Shown: positions 32,767-41,512 of the stretch, piece after piece
Layout: each line of letters opens with the position of its first letter
Numbering within the stretch: the first letter of the stretch is position 1
NCBI GenBank assembly: GCA_022777285.1
Contig: JALFGN010000054.1
Coordinates: 1-64,000 of the forward strand
Reading direction: 5' to 3'
Origin: Blautia sp.
Lineage (GTDB): Bacteria; Bacillota; Clostridia; Lachnospirales; Lachnospiraceae
Length of the DNA: 64,000 bases
Translations under genes and position numbers: made by a program
The notes under the pieces: generated by a model
Seen by the model: only the letters and a program-made list of their open reading frames with translations
Databases searched by the model: none
Told to the model about the DNA's origin: nothing

Positions 32767-34416
32767 TTGAATACCAATACCGTTGACGCGAAGATGCTTG
32801 GCAGGATGTTTCTGGCAGGTGCCAGAAATCTGGAGGCTAAGAAAGAATGGATAAATGAATTAAATGTATTTCCTGTACCGGATGGGGATACGGGAACTAA
32901 CATGACACTTACGATTCTGGCGGCTGCTTCTGAGGTGAATGCACTTACCGATCCATCTATGAAAATGCTGGCAAAGGCGATTTCTTCCGGTTCTTTAAGA
33001 GGAGCCAGAGGAAATTCCGGTGTGATTCTTTCTCAGCTTCTGAGAGGATTTGCGAAAGTAATCGAGCAATACGATGAAATTGATGCGCCTACATTTGCAA
33101 AAGCATTTGAAAAGGGTGTGGAGACTGCTTATAAAGCAGTCATGAAACCAAAAGAAGGAACGATTCTTACGGTTGCCAAGGGTGCAGCAGTGAAGGCAGA
33201 GGAAATTGCAGAGGACTGTAAAGATCTGAATACGTTTTTCGAAGAGGTCATTGCTTATGCAGATAAGGTATTGTCACAGACTCCGGACATGCTGCCCGTT
33301 CTGAAAGAGGCAGGTGTTGTGGATTCCGGCGGACAGGGATTGCTGGAGGTTATGCGGGGGGCATACGATGGTTATCTTGGCAAAGAAATCAGCATGGATT
33401 TCGAAGCACCGAAAGCTTCCGGTATGGTAAAACCTGCACCTGCGGAAGAAAGTGATATTAAATTCGGATATTGTACAGAGTTTATCATTATGCTGGAAAA
33501 AGCGTTCACTGAAAAAGACGAACATGCTTTCAAAGAGTTTTTGATGTCTATTGGAGATTCTCTTGTTGTAGTGGCAGATGATGAGATCGTTAAGGTACAT
33601 GTACATACCAACGATCCGGGCCTTGCAATTCAGAAAGCGCTTACTTTTGGACAGCTTTCCAGAATGAAGATCGACAACATGCGTTTGGAACATCATGAAA
33701 AAGTCATTAAAGAAGCGGAAAAAATGGCAGCTATGCAGAAAGAACAGGAGCCGGAGAAAGAGGTAGGATTTATTTCTGTGTCTGTAGGCGAAGGTATGGG
33801 CGGTATTTTCCGTGATCTTGGTGTGGATTATCTGATCGAAGGCGGACAGACCATGAATCCAAGTACAGAAGATGTTCTGCAGGCAATCGAGAAAGTGAAT
33901 GCAAAGAATATTTTTATCTTCCCGAATAATAAGAACATTATTCTTGCAGCAAATCAGGCAAGAGATCTGACAGAAGACAGAAATATTATTGTAATCCCAA
34001 CGAAGACCATCCCTCAGGGCATTACTGCAATGATTAATTATGTGCCGGAAAAGACCATTGAACAGAATACAGAAGAGATGCTGGAATGCATTGAAAACGT
34101 GAAAACCGGACAGATTACCTATGCAGTTCGTGATACACGAATCGATGAAAAAGAAATTCATCAGGGAGATTTTATGGGAATCGGAGATCATGGAATTCTT
34201 GCAGTAGGACAGGAACTGGAGGGAATCACTCTGGAAACCGTAGATGCTATGGTTGATGAAGAATCTGAGATTATCAGTGTGTATTATGGTGCGGATGTGA
34301 AGGATGAAGATGCCCACAGACTGGGAGAAAAGCTGGAAGAGAGATATCCGGATTTTGATGTGGAAGTAAATGAAGGCGGACAACCCATTTATTATTATGT
34401 GGTATCCGTAGAATAA
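32767..34416 (+). CDS. DAK2-domain fatty acid kinase-like protein (YloV/FakA)
   Basis: The 549-residue protein has an N-terminal DAK2 (Dha kinase L-type) ATP-binding domain with the metal-binding motif VFPVPDGDTGTNM near residue 38 and GARGNSGVILSQLLRG near 80, followed by the FakA middle and C-terminal domains. FakA phosphorylates fatty acids held by a DegV/FakB partner; no FakB is in the window. The start is TTG 32767 after AAGGAGG. A terminator follows. Confidence 0.9.
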   Translation: MNTNTVDAKMLGRMFLAGARNLEAKKEWINELNVFPVPDGDTGTNMTLTILAAASEVNALTDPSMKMLAKAISSGSLRGARGNSGVILSQLLRGFAKVIEQYDEIDAPTFAKAFEKGVETAYKAVMKPKEGTILTVAKGAAVKAEEIAEDCKDLNTFFEEVIAYADKVLSQTPDMLPVLKEAGVVDSGGQGLLEVMRGAYDGYLGKEISMDFEAPKASGMVKPAPAEESDIKFGYCTEFIIMLEKAFTEKDEHAFKEFLMSIGDSLVVVADDEIVKVHVHTNDPGLAIQKALTFGQLSRMKIDNMRLEHHEKVIKEAEKMAAMQKEQEPEKEVGFISVSVGEGMGGIFRDLGVDYLIEGGQTMNPSTEDVLQAIEKVNAKNIFIFPNNKNIILAANQARDLTEDRNIIVIPTKTIPQGITAMINYVPEKTIEQNTEEMLECIENVKTGQITYAVRDTRIDEKEIHQGDFMGIGDHGILAVGQELEGITLETVDAMVDEESEIISVYYGADVKDEDAHRLGEKLEERYPDFDVEVNEGGQPIYYYVVSVE

Positions 34417-34429
34417 TCAGGAGACAAAA

Positions 34430-34459
34430 AGAGGTGCCGGTGTCAGGCACCTCTTATTT
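34430..34459 (+). terminator. Terminator after the DAK2 gene
   Basis: AGAGGTGCC (34430-34438) pairs with GGCACCTCT (34446-34454), followed by TATTTTAAA. recG begins 13 bp later, so either readthrough or a promoter inside this segment is needed for recG. Confidence 0.7.
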
Positions 34460-34471
34460 TAAATTGGAATT

Positions 34472-36529
34472 ATGAAAGATGCAGAGTCAATTCGTACATT
34501 AAAAGGAATCGGAGAAAAAACGGAAAAGCTGTTTCAGAAACTGGGGATTGAGACAGTGGGAGATTTACTTCGGTATTACCCCAGAGATTATGAAGAATAT
34601 AGAAAGCCGGAAGAAATCGGAAAGCTTGTACCCGGGAAAAAAGCGGCTGTCGCGGGACAAATGGCAGGAAAAACAGGTGTGAGAAATACAGGAAGGATGA
34701 CTGTGATCACAGCAAAAGTCAGGAATGAGAGCGGCGAGCTAGATCTGATCTGGTATAATATGCCATTTCTGAGAAATACCTTACTTCCTGGAGGATATTA
34801 TGTATTTCGAGGAACTGTGACGGAAAAAAAGGGAAAGATGCTCATGGAACATCCGGAAATTTTCACACCTGCCCGGTATGAGGAAATGCTGCATACCCTG
34901 ATTCCTGTATATGGGCTTACTAAAGGGCTTACCAATAAGGCAGTCATTAAAGTTATGCATCAGGTACTGGAGGAAAGTGAGATTCGTCGGGAATATCTTC
35001 CGGAGGAATTCCGGAATTATTATCATCTGGCAGAATACAATTATGCAGTTTCACAGATTCATTTTCCGGAAAACAGGGAAAGTATGTTAATTGGAAGACG
35101 ACGTCTTGTGTTTGATGAATTTCTTTTCTTTGTTCTTGCGGTAGGTATCATGAAGGAAAAAACAAAAGATACTGTGAATCATTTCTCTATAAAACCGGTA
35201 TGGGAAACGGAAACAGTCATTGAGAATCTTCCGTATCCTCTTACCAATGCCCAGAAACGTGTATGGAGTGAAATGGAAAAGGATATGACAGGACATACAC
35301 TTATGTCCCGTCTGGTTCAGGGAGATGTGGGAAGCGGAAAAACCATTCTTGCATTTCTTGCCATGATACTGGCAGCAGCCAATGGATATCAGGCGGCACT
35401 TATGGTACCTACAGAAGTGCTTGCCGCCCAGCATTTTGAATCTTTGAAAAAGCTTCTGCATGAACAGCATCTGGATTATGAGACGGTGCTTCTTACCGGT
35501 TCCGTGAAAGGAAAAGAAAAGCGGGAAATTTATGAAAAAATACAATCCGGTCAGGCAAAACTGGTAATCGGAACCCATGCGTTGATTCAGGAAAAGGTAG
35601 TTTATGACAATCTGGCGCTTGTAGTGACTGATGAACAGCATCGTTTCGGGGTGAACCAGAGAGAAAATCTGTCAAAGAAAGGGGAAAGACCTCATGTACT
35701 GGTCATGAGTGCAACCCCGATTCCCAGAACTCTTGCCATTATTCTTTACGGGGATCTGGACATTTCCGTTGTGGATGAATTACCGGCAAAGCGGTTGCCA
35801 ATTAAAAATTGTGTGGTGGATGTGTCATACCGGCCCAGGGCATATAGTTTTATGGAAAAACAGATCCGGCAGGGACGGCAGGTCTATGTAATCTGTCCTA
35901 TGGTAGAAGAAAGTGAAGGGCTGGATGCGGAGAATGTGCTGGATTACACAAAACGCCTGTCACAGATTATGCCGGAAGATATGAAAGTGGCTGCACTCCA
36001 TGGCAGAATGAAACCGGCGGAGAAAAACAGAATCATGGAGGAATTTGCTGCAAATGCGATACAGATTCTCGTATCGACTACAGTGGTAGAAGTAGGGGTC
36101 AATGTTCCAAATGCTACCGTTATGATGATTGAAAATGCAGAACGCTTTGGACTTGCACAGCTGCATCAGCTGCGCGGACGCGTGGGCAGAGGAGAACATC
36201 AGTCTTATTGTATTTTTATGCAGGGACAGGAAGTACAGGAGACGAAAGAACGATTGAAGATTCTGGTAAAATCCAATGACGGATTTAAAATTGCAGGAGA
36301 GGATCTGAGATTGCGGGGACCGGGAGATCTGTTTGGAATCCGACAAAGTGGTTTGATGGAATTTGCACTTGCAGACATTTATCAGGATGCGGATATCTTG
36401 AAAGAAGCCAGTGAAGCGGCAGGAAGCTTACTGAAACTGGATCCGGATCTGACTTTGGAACAGAATCAGATGCTGCGGGAAAAACTATGGGCCTACGCAA
36501 AAGAGCGCATGGAATTGCCGGGTCTATAA
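34472..36529 (+). CDS. recG: ATP-dependent DNA helicase RecG
   Basis: RecG remodels stalled forks and branched DNA. The 685 residues contain an N-terminal wedge/OB domain, Walker A GDVGSGKT (about residue 288), Walker B-type DEQHRFG (about residue 388), MSATPIPRTLA and the second helicase domain with STTVVEVGVNVPNATVM and QLRGRVGRGEHQSYC. The ribosome site is weak (GGAAT). It ends only 10 bp before hairpin element B. Confidence 0.97.
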   Translation: MKDAESIRTLKGIGEKTEKLFQKLGIETVGDLLRYYPRDYEEYRKPEEIGKLVPGKKAAVAGQMAGKTGVRNTGRMTVITAKVRNESGELDLIWYNMPFLRNTLLPGGYYVFRGTVTEKKGKMLMEHPEIFTPARYEEMLHTLIPVYGLTKGLTNKAVIKVMHQVLEESEIRREYLPEEFRNYYHLAEYNYAVSQIHFPENRESMLIGRRRLVFDEFLFFVLAVGIMKEKTKDTVNHFSIKPVWETETVIENLPYPLTNAQKRVWSEMEKDMTGHTLMSRLVQGDVGSGKTILAFLAMILAAANGYQAALMVPTEVLAAQHFESLKKLLHEQHLDYETVLLTGSVKGKEKREIYEKIQSGQAKLVIGTHALIQEKVVYDNLALVVTDEQHRFGVNQRENLSKKGERPHVLVMSATPIPRTLAIILYGDLDISVVDELPAKRLPIKNCVVDVSYRPRAYSFMEKQIRQGRQVYVICPMVEESEGLDAENVLDYTKRLSQIMPEDMKVAALHGRMKPAEKNRIMEEFAANAIQILVSTTVVEVGVNVPNATVMMIENAERFGLAQLHQLRGRVGRGEHQSYCIFMQGQEVQETKERLKILVKSNDGFKIAGEDLRLRGPGDLFGIRQSGLMEFALADIYQDADILKEASEAAGSLLKLDPDLTLEQNQMLREKLWAYAKERMELPGL

Positions 36530-36538
36530 AGAAAAGTC

Positions 36539-37053
36539 CTGTGCCTGCGCCGGGAATCCATAGAAGAATCTTTTCACTTCATACAATACTTTCTTATTTC
36601 TCTCGGCCATATGCAGGGATTTCTTAGTACTTTCAGATTTCCTGTAAAATCATCAAAGCAGAAAATTTTTCTTGTCTGAGCACTGCATCCATGTCCGCCC
36701 CGAAATACTTCCTGCAAAAGCAAATCAAAGCCTTAACAGGTACCAGCAAAACGGGAGCAGGGATGTTTGATTTCTGCGGCCCGTAGCAAACGCGCTGCGC
36801 TTGAACGGTGCACGGACCGCAGTTCATCCCTGCTGCACCGTTTTGGGTACCTGTAACAGCCTTTGCTCAATGCTTTTGCAGGAAGTATTTCGGGGCGGAC
36901 ATGCGATGGCAGTGTGAGTTTTGAAAAATTTTCCTGCCATGAAAGATGATTGTCAGGAAATCTTGAAAGCACTGAAATCCCGAATCGGCCGAAGAAAAAG
37001 AAAATATTGTATGAAGTGAAAAGATTCTTCCATGGATTCCCGGCGCAGGCGCC
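36539..37053. repeat. Giant imperfect hairpin element, copy B (same family as 571-1082, opposite orientation)
   Basis: Outer arms of about 66 bp (36541-36606 and 36989-37053) are inverted repeats with a few mismatches and a short internal bulge. Inside are the shared core stems, a perfect 28 bp stem 36695-36722 / 36871-36898, and the 9 bp stem 36736-36744 / 36846-36854. The core is the reverse complement of the core in element A, but the outer arms share no sequence with the arms of A. The variable centre of the inner stem also differs and stays fully paired. It begins 10 bp after the recG stop and ends about 30 bp before the GTG of the ABC permease. No coding region is supported within it. 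Confidence 0.85.
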
Positions 37054-37085
37054 AGATCATAAGAGGCAGAAAGCAGGTGAAAGAT

Positions 37086-40000
37086 GTGAAGAAAAAAGCA
37101 TTGATAAAGGAATTTTTTATGGAGATAAGAAAGACGAAAGCACGTTTCTTATCGATTTTTGTGATTGCTGCTCTGGGGGTTGCTTTTTTTGCGGGTATCC
37201 GTGCTACGGCACCGGATATGAACCTGACAGCAGATTCTTTTTATGATGCTACCGATCTGATGGATATCCGGATTCTGGGGACGTTTGGAATTACGCAGGA
37301 GGATCTGGATGCAGTCAGCGAAATAGAAGGTGTGGAACAGGCAAAGGGGGCCTATCGTCTGGATGTGCTGTGTGATACAGAGGATACCCAGTTGGTTGTC
37401 TGCATGATGTCATCATCGGATTCTATCAATAAGGTTGAGGTGACACAGGGGCGGATGCCCAAAAAGAAAAACGAATGTCTGGCAGATGAACGGTTTTTGG
37501 AACTTTCCGGCTATCAGATTGGAGACACGATTTCGGTAAAATCAGGAACAGAGGATCCGATAGAGGATTCTCTTTCGGAAACGGAATATACAATCACCGG
37601 TACAGGAAAAAGTTCTATGTATCTCAATATGGAGCGAGGTACCAGTACCATAGGAAACGGGGAACGAAGCAGTTTTCTGATCGTGCCGCCGGAGAGTTTT
37701 TCTATGGATGTGTATACGGAGGCTGTGCTGCAGGTTCAGGGAGCAAAAGATTTGCTTTCTGGTTCAGAAGCCTATGAATCTTTGATAAAAGCGATGGAAG
37801 ATCGTCTGGAAGCGTTGTCAGAAGGGCAGTGTAAAGTCCGGTTTGAAACGATAAAAGGGGATGGAGAAGCGCAGCTTGGAGAAGCCAGAAAAGAAGTGGA
37901 GGAGAACGAACAGAAACTGGCAGATGCCAGAACGAAGCTGGAAGAGGGAGAAGAAGAACTGGCGCAGGGAGAAGAAGCGCTTGCGCAGGCAAAGACTGAA
38001 CTGGAAGAAGCTCAGAAAAAAATTACAGATGGAGAAAGCCAGCTGCAATCGGGAGAAAGTCAGATCGCAGATGGAGAAAAACAGTTACAGGACGGATGGA
38101 ATTCCTATTATCGTGGTTCGGATGAATTAAAACAAAAGAAGCAGGAATTAAAGAATGCACAGAATCAGATTCTGACAGGGGAAGTACAGCTCAAAGAAGG
38201 GCAGGAAACACTCGAAAAGGAAAAAAATACTCTCCAGGAAGGAAAGAAACAACTGGAAGCAGCCAGAATCGCGCTTGTGACAGGAAAGCAGCAGGTGCAG
38301 GAGGGAATCAGACAGTGTGAGGAAGGGCAGGTTCAGCTGGATGAGAAAGAAAAGGAATTGCAGAATCATCTGAATGAAATCGATGGAGGAATCCGGCAAT
38401 ATGAGGACGGACTGCAGCAGCTGGATCAGGCAATCGATCAGTTGGAGGGACAAAAAGCAGAATGCCAGCAGCAGATACAGGTACTGGAAGCACAATTATC
38501 CGGGGAGGAATTAGAGGAAGAGACCAGACAACAGATACAGGCACAGATTCTGGGATTGCAGCAACAGGCAGAGATCTGTGATCAGAAAATTACAGAATTG
38601 CGCACACAAAGAGAAACGCTGTCTGGTGAGTTGGCAGAATTGCAGGCAAAAAGAAGCCTTGCAGAAGAAGGGCTGCTGCAGATACAGATTAAGAAAGAAG
38701 AAATCCGTCAACAGCTGGAAGAATTGAAGCAAAAAGAGAGCGAACTGGAAGAGCAGGAAAACATACTGGCTGCAAAAGAAGAGGAAGCAGCAGGCGGCGA
38801 AGCACAGATCAAAGAGGCAGAAGAACAGCTGAATGGAGAGGCAGAAAAGCTTGCCCGTGCAAAGATACAGCTGGCACAGGGGAGCAGTCAGATTGCCGGA
38901 GGAGAACAGAAACTGGAAACAGCCAGAAATCAGCTGGTAGCAAAGACAAAGGAACTTACGAATGCGAAACAGAATCTGGAAGCTTCCCGGTCAGAACTGG
39001 AAAAGGGAAGGCAGGAACTGGAAGAAGGAAAGCAAGAATATGAAGAAGGAGAAAAGGAATTAGAAGAAAACAGACAGAAACTGGAAGAGGCAAAACAGGA
39101 GTATGAAGAAAAACGGGCAGATGCAGAAGGAAAGATTGCAGATGCAAAGCAACAGATTGCAGATGCCCAGAAAGAACTGGACGAACTGGAAGTACCGAAA
39201 TGGTATATTCTGAATCGGGATTATATTGAAACTTACGTAGAATACGAACAGGATTCTCAGCGAATCAAAGCAATCGGGAATGTGTTCCCTGCCATCTTTT
39301 TTCTGGTCGCTGCACTGATTTGTCTGACAACTATGACAAGAATGGTGGAAGAGGAAAGAACCCAGATTGGTACGCTGAAAGCCCTGGGGTATGGAAAGGG
39401 AGATATTGCAGCAAAATATCTGATGTATGCGTTTCTGGCTACCGTATCGGGCAGTGTGCTTGGATGTATACTGGGACAGAAAATCCTTCCGCCGGTTCTT
39501 ATGAATGCCTACGGGATTTTATATGTGAATCTGCCAAAACCGATGGCGCCCCTGCATTTGGGATATTCGATTACTTCTACTGCGTTAGCCATTTTCTGTA
39601 CTACCGGTGCGGCAGGGGTTGCCTGTTATAAAGAAATGCTGGCTTCGCCGGCCAGACTCATGCGTCCGGCCGCTCCAAAATCAGGAAAACGTGTGTTTCT
39701 GGAACGGATGGGAGTCCTCTGGAAGCATCTGAGTTTTATCAATAAGTCAACCATCCGGAATTTATTCCGGTACAAAAAACGATTTTTTATGACCATTCTT
39801 GGAATCGGAGGCTGTATGGCACTTCTGATGGTGGGATTCGGATTGAAAGACTCTATTCGATCGATTGGAGAAATTCAGTATAATGATCTGATGAGTTATC
39901 ATGCAGAAATTGTTCTGGATGAAAAAGCAGGAGAAAAGGAACAAAACGAACTGAAGTCCACAATGGAGAAAGATCCGGATATCCTGGACTTTATGGCGGT

Positions 40001-40880
40001 ATATAAGACTTCTTCTGATATTGAAAATACAGAAACGCATGTGACAAAAAGTGCGTATGTGACTGTGCCGGAAAGTACAGAACAATTTCAGGACTATGTA
40101 AAACTTCGGGACAGGAAAACAAAAGAAATCTATGAATTGGACGATGGCGGGGTGATCCTTTCCGAGAAACTGGCAAAACTTCTGGATGTTTCAGAAGGAG
40201 ATACGGTGGTGCTGAAAAAAGCAGAAGGGGATGGAAAGGAAGTAAGGGTATCCCATATCACAGAAAATTATTTCCTTCATTACATTTACATGTCTCCGAA
40301 ATTATATCAGAAAATTTACGGAGAAAAACCGGAATTTTTCCGCTATTTTACCAGAAATACCTCTACAGAGAACGCCTTTGAAGATGCTATGCAGGAAAAA
40401 TATATGGAATGCAATCAGGTGACACAGGTGTCTTTTATTACAAAAAATGCAGCAAAAATTGCCAATATGCTGAGAAGTATGGATACCGTAATCTGGGTGC
40501 TGGTCATCGCAGCCGGTATGCTTGCTTTTGTCGTATTGTATAATCTGAATAATATTAACATCAGTGAACGAATCCGGGAGCTTGCTACTTTGAAGGTATT
40601 GGGATTCTATGATCGAGAGGTATCCGGATATGTACTCAGGGAAAATCTTTGCCTGACTTTCTTTGGCACTTTGCTGGGTTTGGGATTTGGAAAGGTTCTG
40701 CATCGCTTTATTATACTCACTGCAGAGACAGATATTATGATGTTTGCCAGGGAAATTAAACCATTTAGCTATGGAATCAGTGTGATCCTCACGTTTATTT
40801 TCTCTGGAATTGTCAATTTTTTCATGCATTTCCGGTTAAAAAAGGTCAATATGGTAGAATCTATGAAAAGTGTAGAGTAA
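37086..40880 (+). CDS. FtsX-like ABC transporter permease with long coiled coil
   Basis: The 1264-residue protein begins (V)KKKALIKEFFMEIRKTKARFLSIFVIAALGVAFFAGIRA, the typical start of this clostridial permease family, so GTG 37086 (after AGGTGA) is preferred to ATG 37032, which lies in the arm of hairpin element B. An extracytoplasmic domain, then about 450 residues of Glu/Lys/Gln heptad-type coiled coil (about residues 255-700) precede an FtsX core (three segments near residues 740-850), an MacB-like domain and a final three-segment FtsX core. No ATPase gene is adjacent in this window. The substrate is unknown; envelope or lipoprotein/peptide export is typical of FtsX relatives. Confidence 0.86.
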   Translation: MKKKALIKEFFMEIRKTKARFLSIFVIAALGVAFFAGIRATAPDMNLTADSFYDATDLMDIRILGTFGITQEDLDAVSEIEGVEQAKGAYRLDVLCDTEDTQLVVCMMSSSDSINKVEVTQGRMPKKKNECLADERFLELSGYQIGDTISVKSGTEDPIEDSLSETEYTITGTGKSSMYLNMERGTSTIGNGERSSFLIVPPESFSMDVYTEAVLQVQGAKDLLSGSEAYESLIKAMEDRLEALSEGQCKVRFETIKGDGEAQLGEARKEVEENEQKLADARTKLEEGEEELAQGEEALAQAKTELEEAQKKITDGESQLQSGESQIADGEKQLQDGWNSYYRGSDELKQKKQELKNAQNQILTGEVQLKEGQETLEKEKNTLQEGKKQLEAARIALVTGKQQVQEGIRQCEEGQVQLDEKEKELQNHLNEIDGGIRQYEDGLQQLDQAIDQLEGQKAECQQQIQVLEAQLSGEELEEETRQQIQAQILGLQQQAEICDQKITELRTQRETLSGELAELQAKRSLAEEGLLQIQIKKEEIRQQLEELKQKESELEEQENILAAKEEEAAGGEAQIKEAEEQLNGEAEKLARAKIQLAQGSSQIAGGEQKLETARNQLVAKTKELTNAKQNLEASRSELEKGRQELEEGKQEYEEGEKELEENRQKLEEAKQEYEEKRADAEGKIADAKQQIADAQKELDELEVPKWYILNRDYIETYVEYEQDSQRIKAIGNVFPAIFFLVAALICLTTMTRMVEEERTQIGTLKALGYGKGDIAAKYLMYAFLATVSGSVLGCILGQKILPPVLMNAYGILYVNLPKPMAPLHLGYSITSTALAIFCTTGAAGVACYKEMLASPARLMRPAAPKSGKRVFLERMGVLWKHLSFINKSTIRNLFRYKKRFFMTILGIGGCMALLMVGFGLKDSIRSIGEIQYNDLMSYHAEIVLDEKAGEKEQNELKSTMEKDPDILDFMAVYKTSSDIENTETHVTKSAYVTVPESTEQFQDYVKLRDRKTKEIYELDDGGVILSEKLAKLLDVSEGDTVVLKKAEGDGKEVRVSHITENYFLHYIYMSPKLYQKIYGEKPEFFRYFTRNTSTENAFEDAMQEKYMECNQVTQVSFITKNAAKIANMLRSMDTVIWVLVIAAGMLAFVVLYNLNNINISERIRELATLKVLGFYDREVSGYVLRENLCLTFFGTLLGLGFGKVLHRFIILTAETDIMMFAREIKPFSYGISVILTFIFSGIVNFFMHFRLKKVNMVESMKSVE

Positions 40881-40883
40881 AAC

Positions 40884-40912
40884 TTGAAAAAAAATAGGAA
40901 ATGTTATATTAT
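40884..40912 (+). promoter_or_regulatory. Promoter of the DUF6465 gene
   Basis: TTGAAA (40884-40889), a 17 bp spacer and TATTAT (40907-40912), located directly after the permease stop. Confidence 0.65.
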
Positions 40913-40958
40913 TAACAAGAATCAAATTTCAAAGGTATATAAAAGGAGGAGATTTATT

Positions 40959-41348
40959 ATGCCTAGAAAAGCTACAACAAAAGCAGCTGCTGCAACAAAA
41001 GCAACTGTTGAAGAAACAGTAAAGACAACTCCGGTAAAAGCAGAAGAAACAGGAAAGAAAGCACCTGTAAAGAAAACAACTACAAAGAAAACAACTACTA
41101 CAGCCAGAAAGACAACAGCGAAAAAAGCAGTAAAGGCTGTCACAAAAAAAGTGAATCTTCAGTTTGCAGGAAAAGATATTGCAATGGATGATATCGAGGC
41201 AAAAGTAAAGGCTACATGGATGGAAGAAACAGGTAAAGCTGAAAGTGAAATTACTGAAATTGAAATCTATGTAAAACCGGAAGAAAATGCTGCATACTAC
41301 GTAATCAATGGAGAATATGTAGAAAACGGCAGAAAAATTGAATTATAA
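40959..41348 (+). CDS. DUF6465-family protein with histone H1-like Lys/Ala/Thr tail
   Basis: The 129-residue protein starts MPRKATTKAAAATK and has a Lys/Thr/Ala-rich, disordered first half with KKTTTKKTTTTARKTTAKK-type repeats (about residues 30-62), followed by a compact alpha/beta domain (VNLQFAGKDIAMDDIEAKVKATWM...IEIYVKPEENAAYYVINGEY). It resembles DUF6465. The basic tail suggests nucleic-acid or chromatin binding; unproven. ATG 40959 has AAGGAGG. A strong terminator follows. Confidence 0.82.
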   Translation: MPRKATTKAAAATKATVEETVKTTPVKAEETGKKAPVKKTTTKKTTTTARKTTAKKAVKAVTKKVNLQFAGKDIAMDDIEAKVKATWMEETGKAESEITEIEIYVKPEENAAYYVINGEYVENGRKIEL

Positions 41349-41356
41349 TTCCGAAA

Positions 41357-41389
41357 AAAAGATGCTTCCCAGAGAAGCATCTTTTTTTT
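41357..41389 (+). terminator. Terminator after the DUF6465 gene
   Basis: GATGCTTC (41361-41368) pairs with GAAGCATC (41374-41381), flanked by A7 and T8. Confidence 0.88.
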
Positions 41390-41394
41390 GAGAA

Positions 41395-41408
41395 AGGAAA
41401 CGCTTTCG
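41395..41408. promoter_or_regulatory. Possible catabolite response element (cre-like)
   Basis: AGGAAACGCTTTCG matches the central part of the cre consensus (TGWAANCGNTNWCA) at 11 of 14 positions, but lacks the outer T and A. It lies about 50 bp upstream of the -35 box of the MATE operon. A chance match is possible. Confidence 0.25.
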
Positions 41409-41455
41409 TAAACAGCTATTTTACATAATTTTCAGGTGTTTTAATGGAAAATATT

Positions 41456-41483
41456 TTGCATAAATCTATTGTTCAGGTATAAT
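41456..41483 (+). promoter_or_regulatory. Promoter of the MATE-GH3-SpoIIE-RsbW operon
   Basis: TTGCAT (41456-41461), a 16 bp spacer and TATAAT (41478-41483) upstream of the ATG at 41513. Confidence 0.7.
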
Positions 41484-41512
41484 AGAAACAGGAGCAATAG
41501 AGGAGGAATGAA

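Noticed and set aside
33274..34383. 369-residue minus-strand frame opposite the DAK2 gene
   Set aside because: Sense frame matches the FakA family along its whole length; the antisense frame has no ribosome site or family signature.
36633..36972. Minus-strand frames across element B (64 and 79 residues)
   Set aside because: They follow the inverted-repeat core and vary with the arms; no family resemblance and no ribosome site.
37860..39190. Repetitive Glu/Lys/Gln-rich DNA as a separate repeat element
   Set aside because: It is continuous with the permease frame and encodes its coiled coil.
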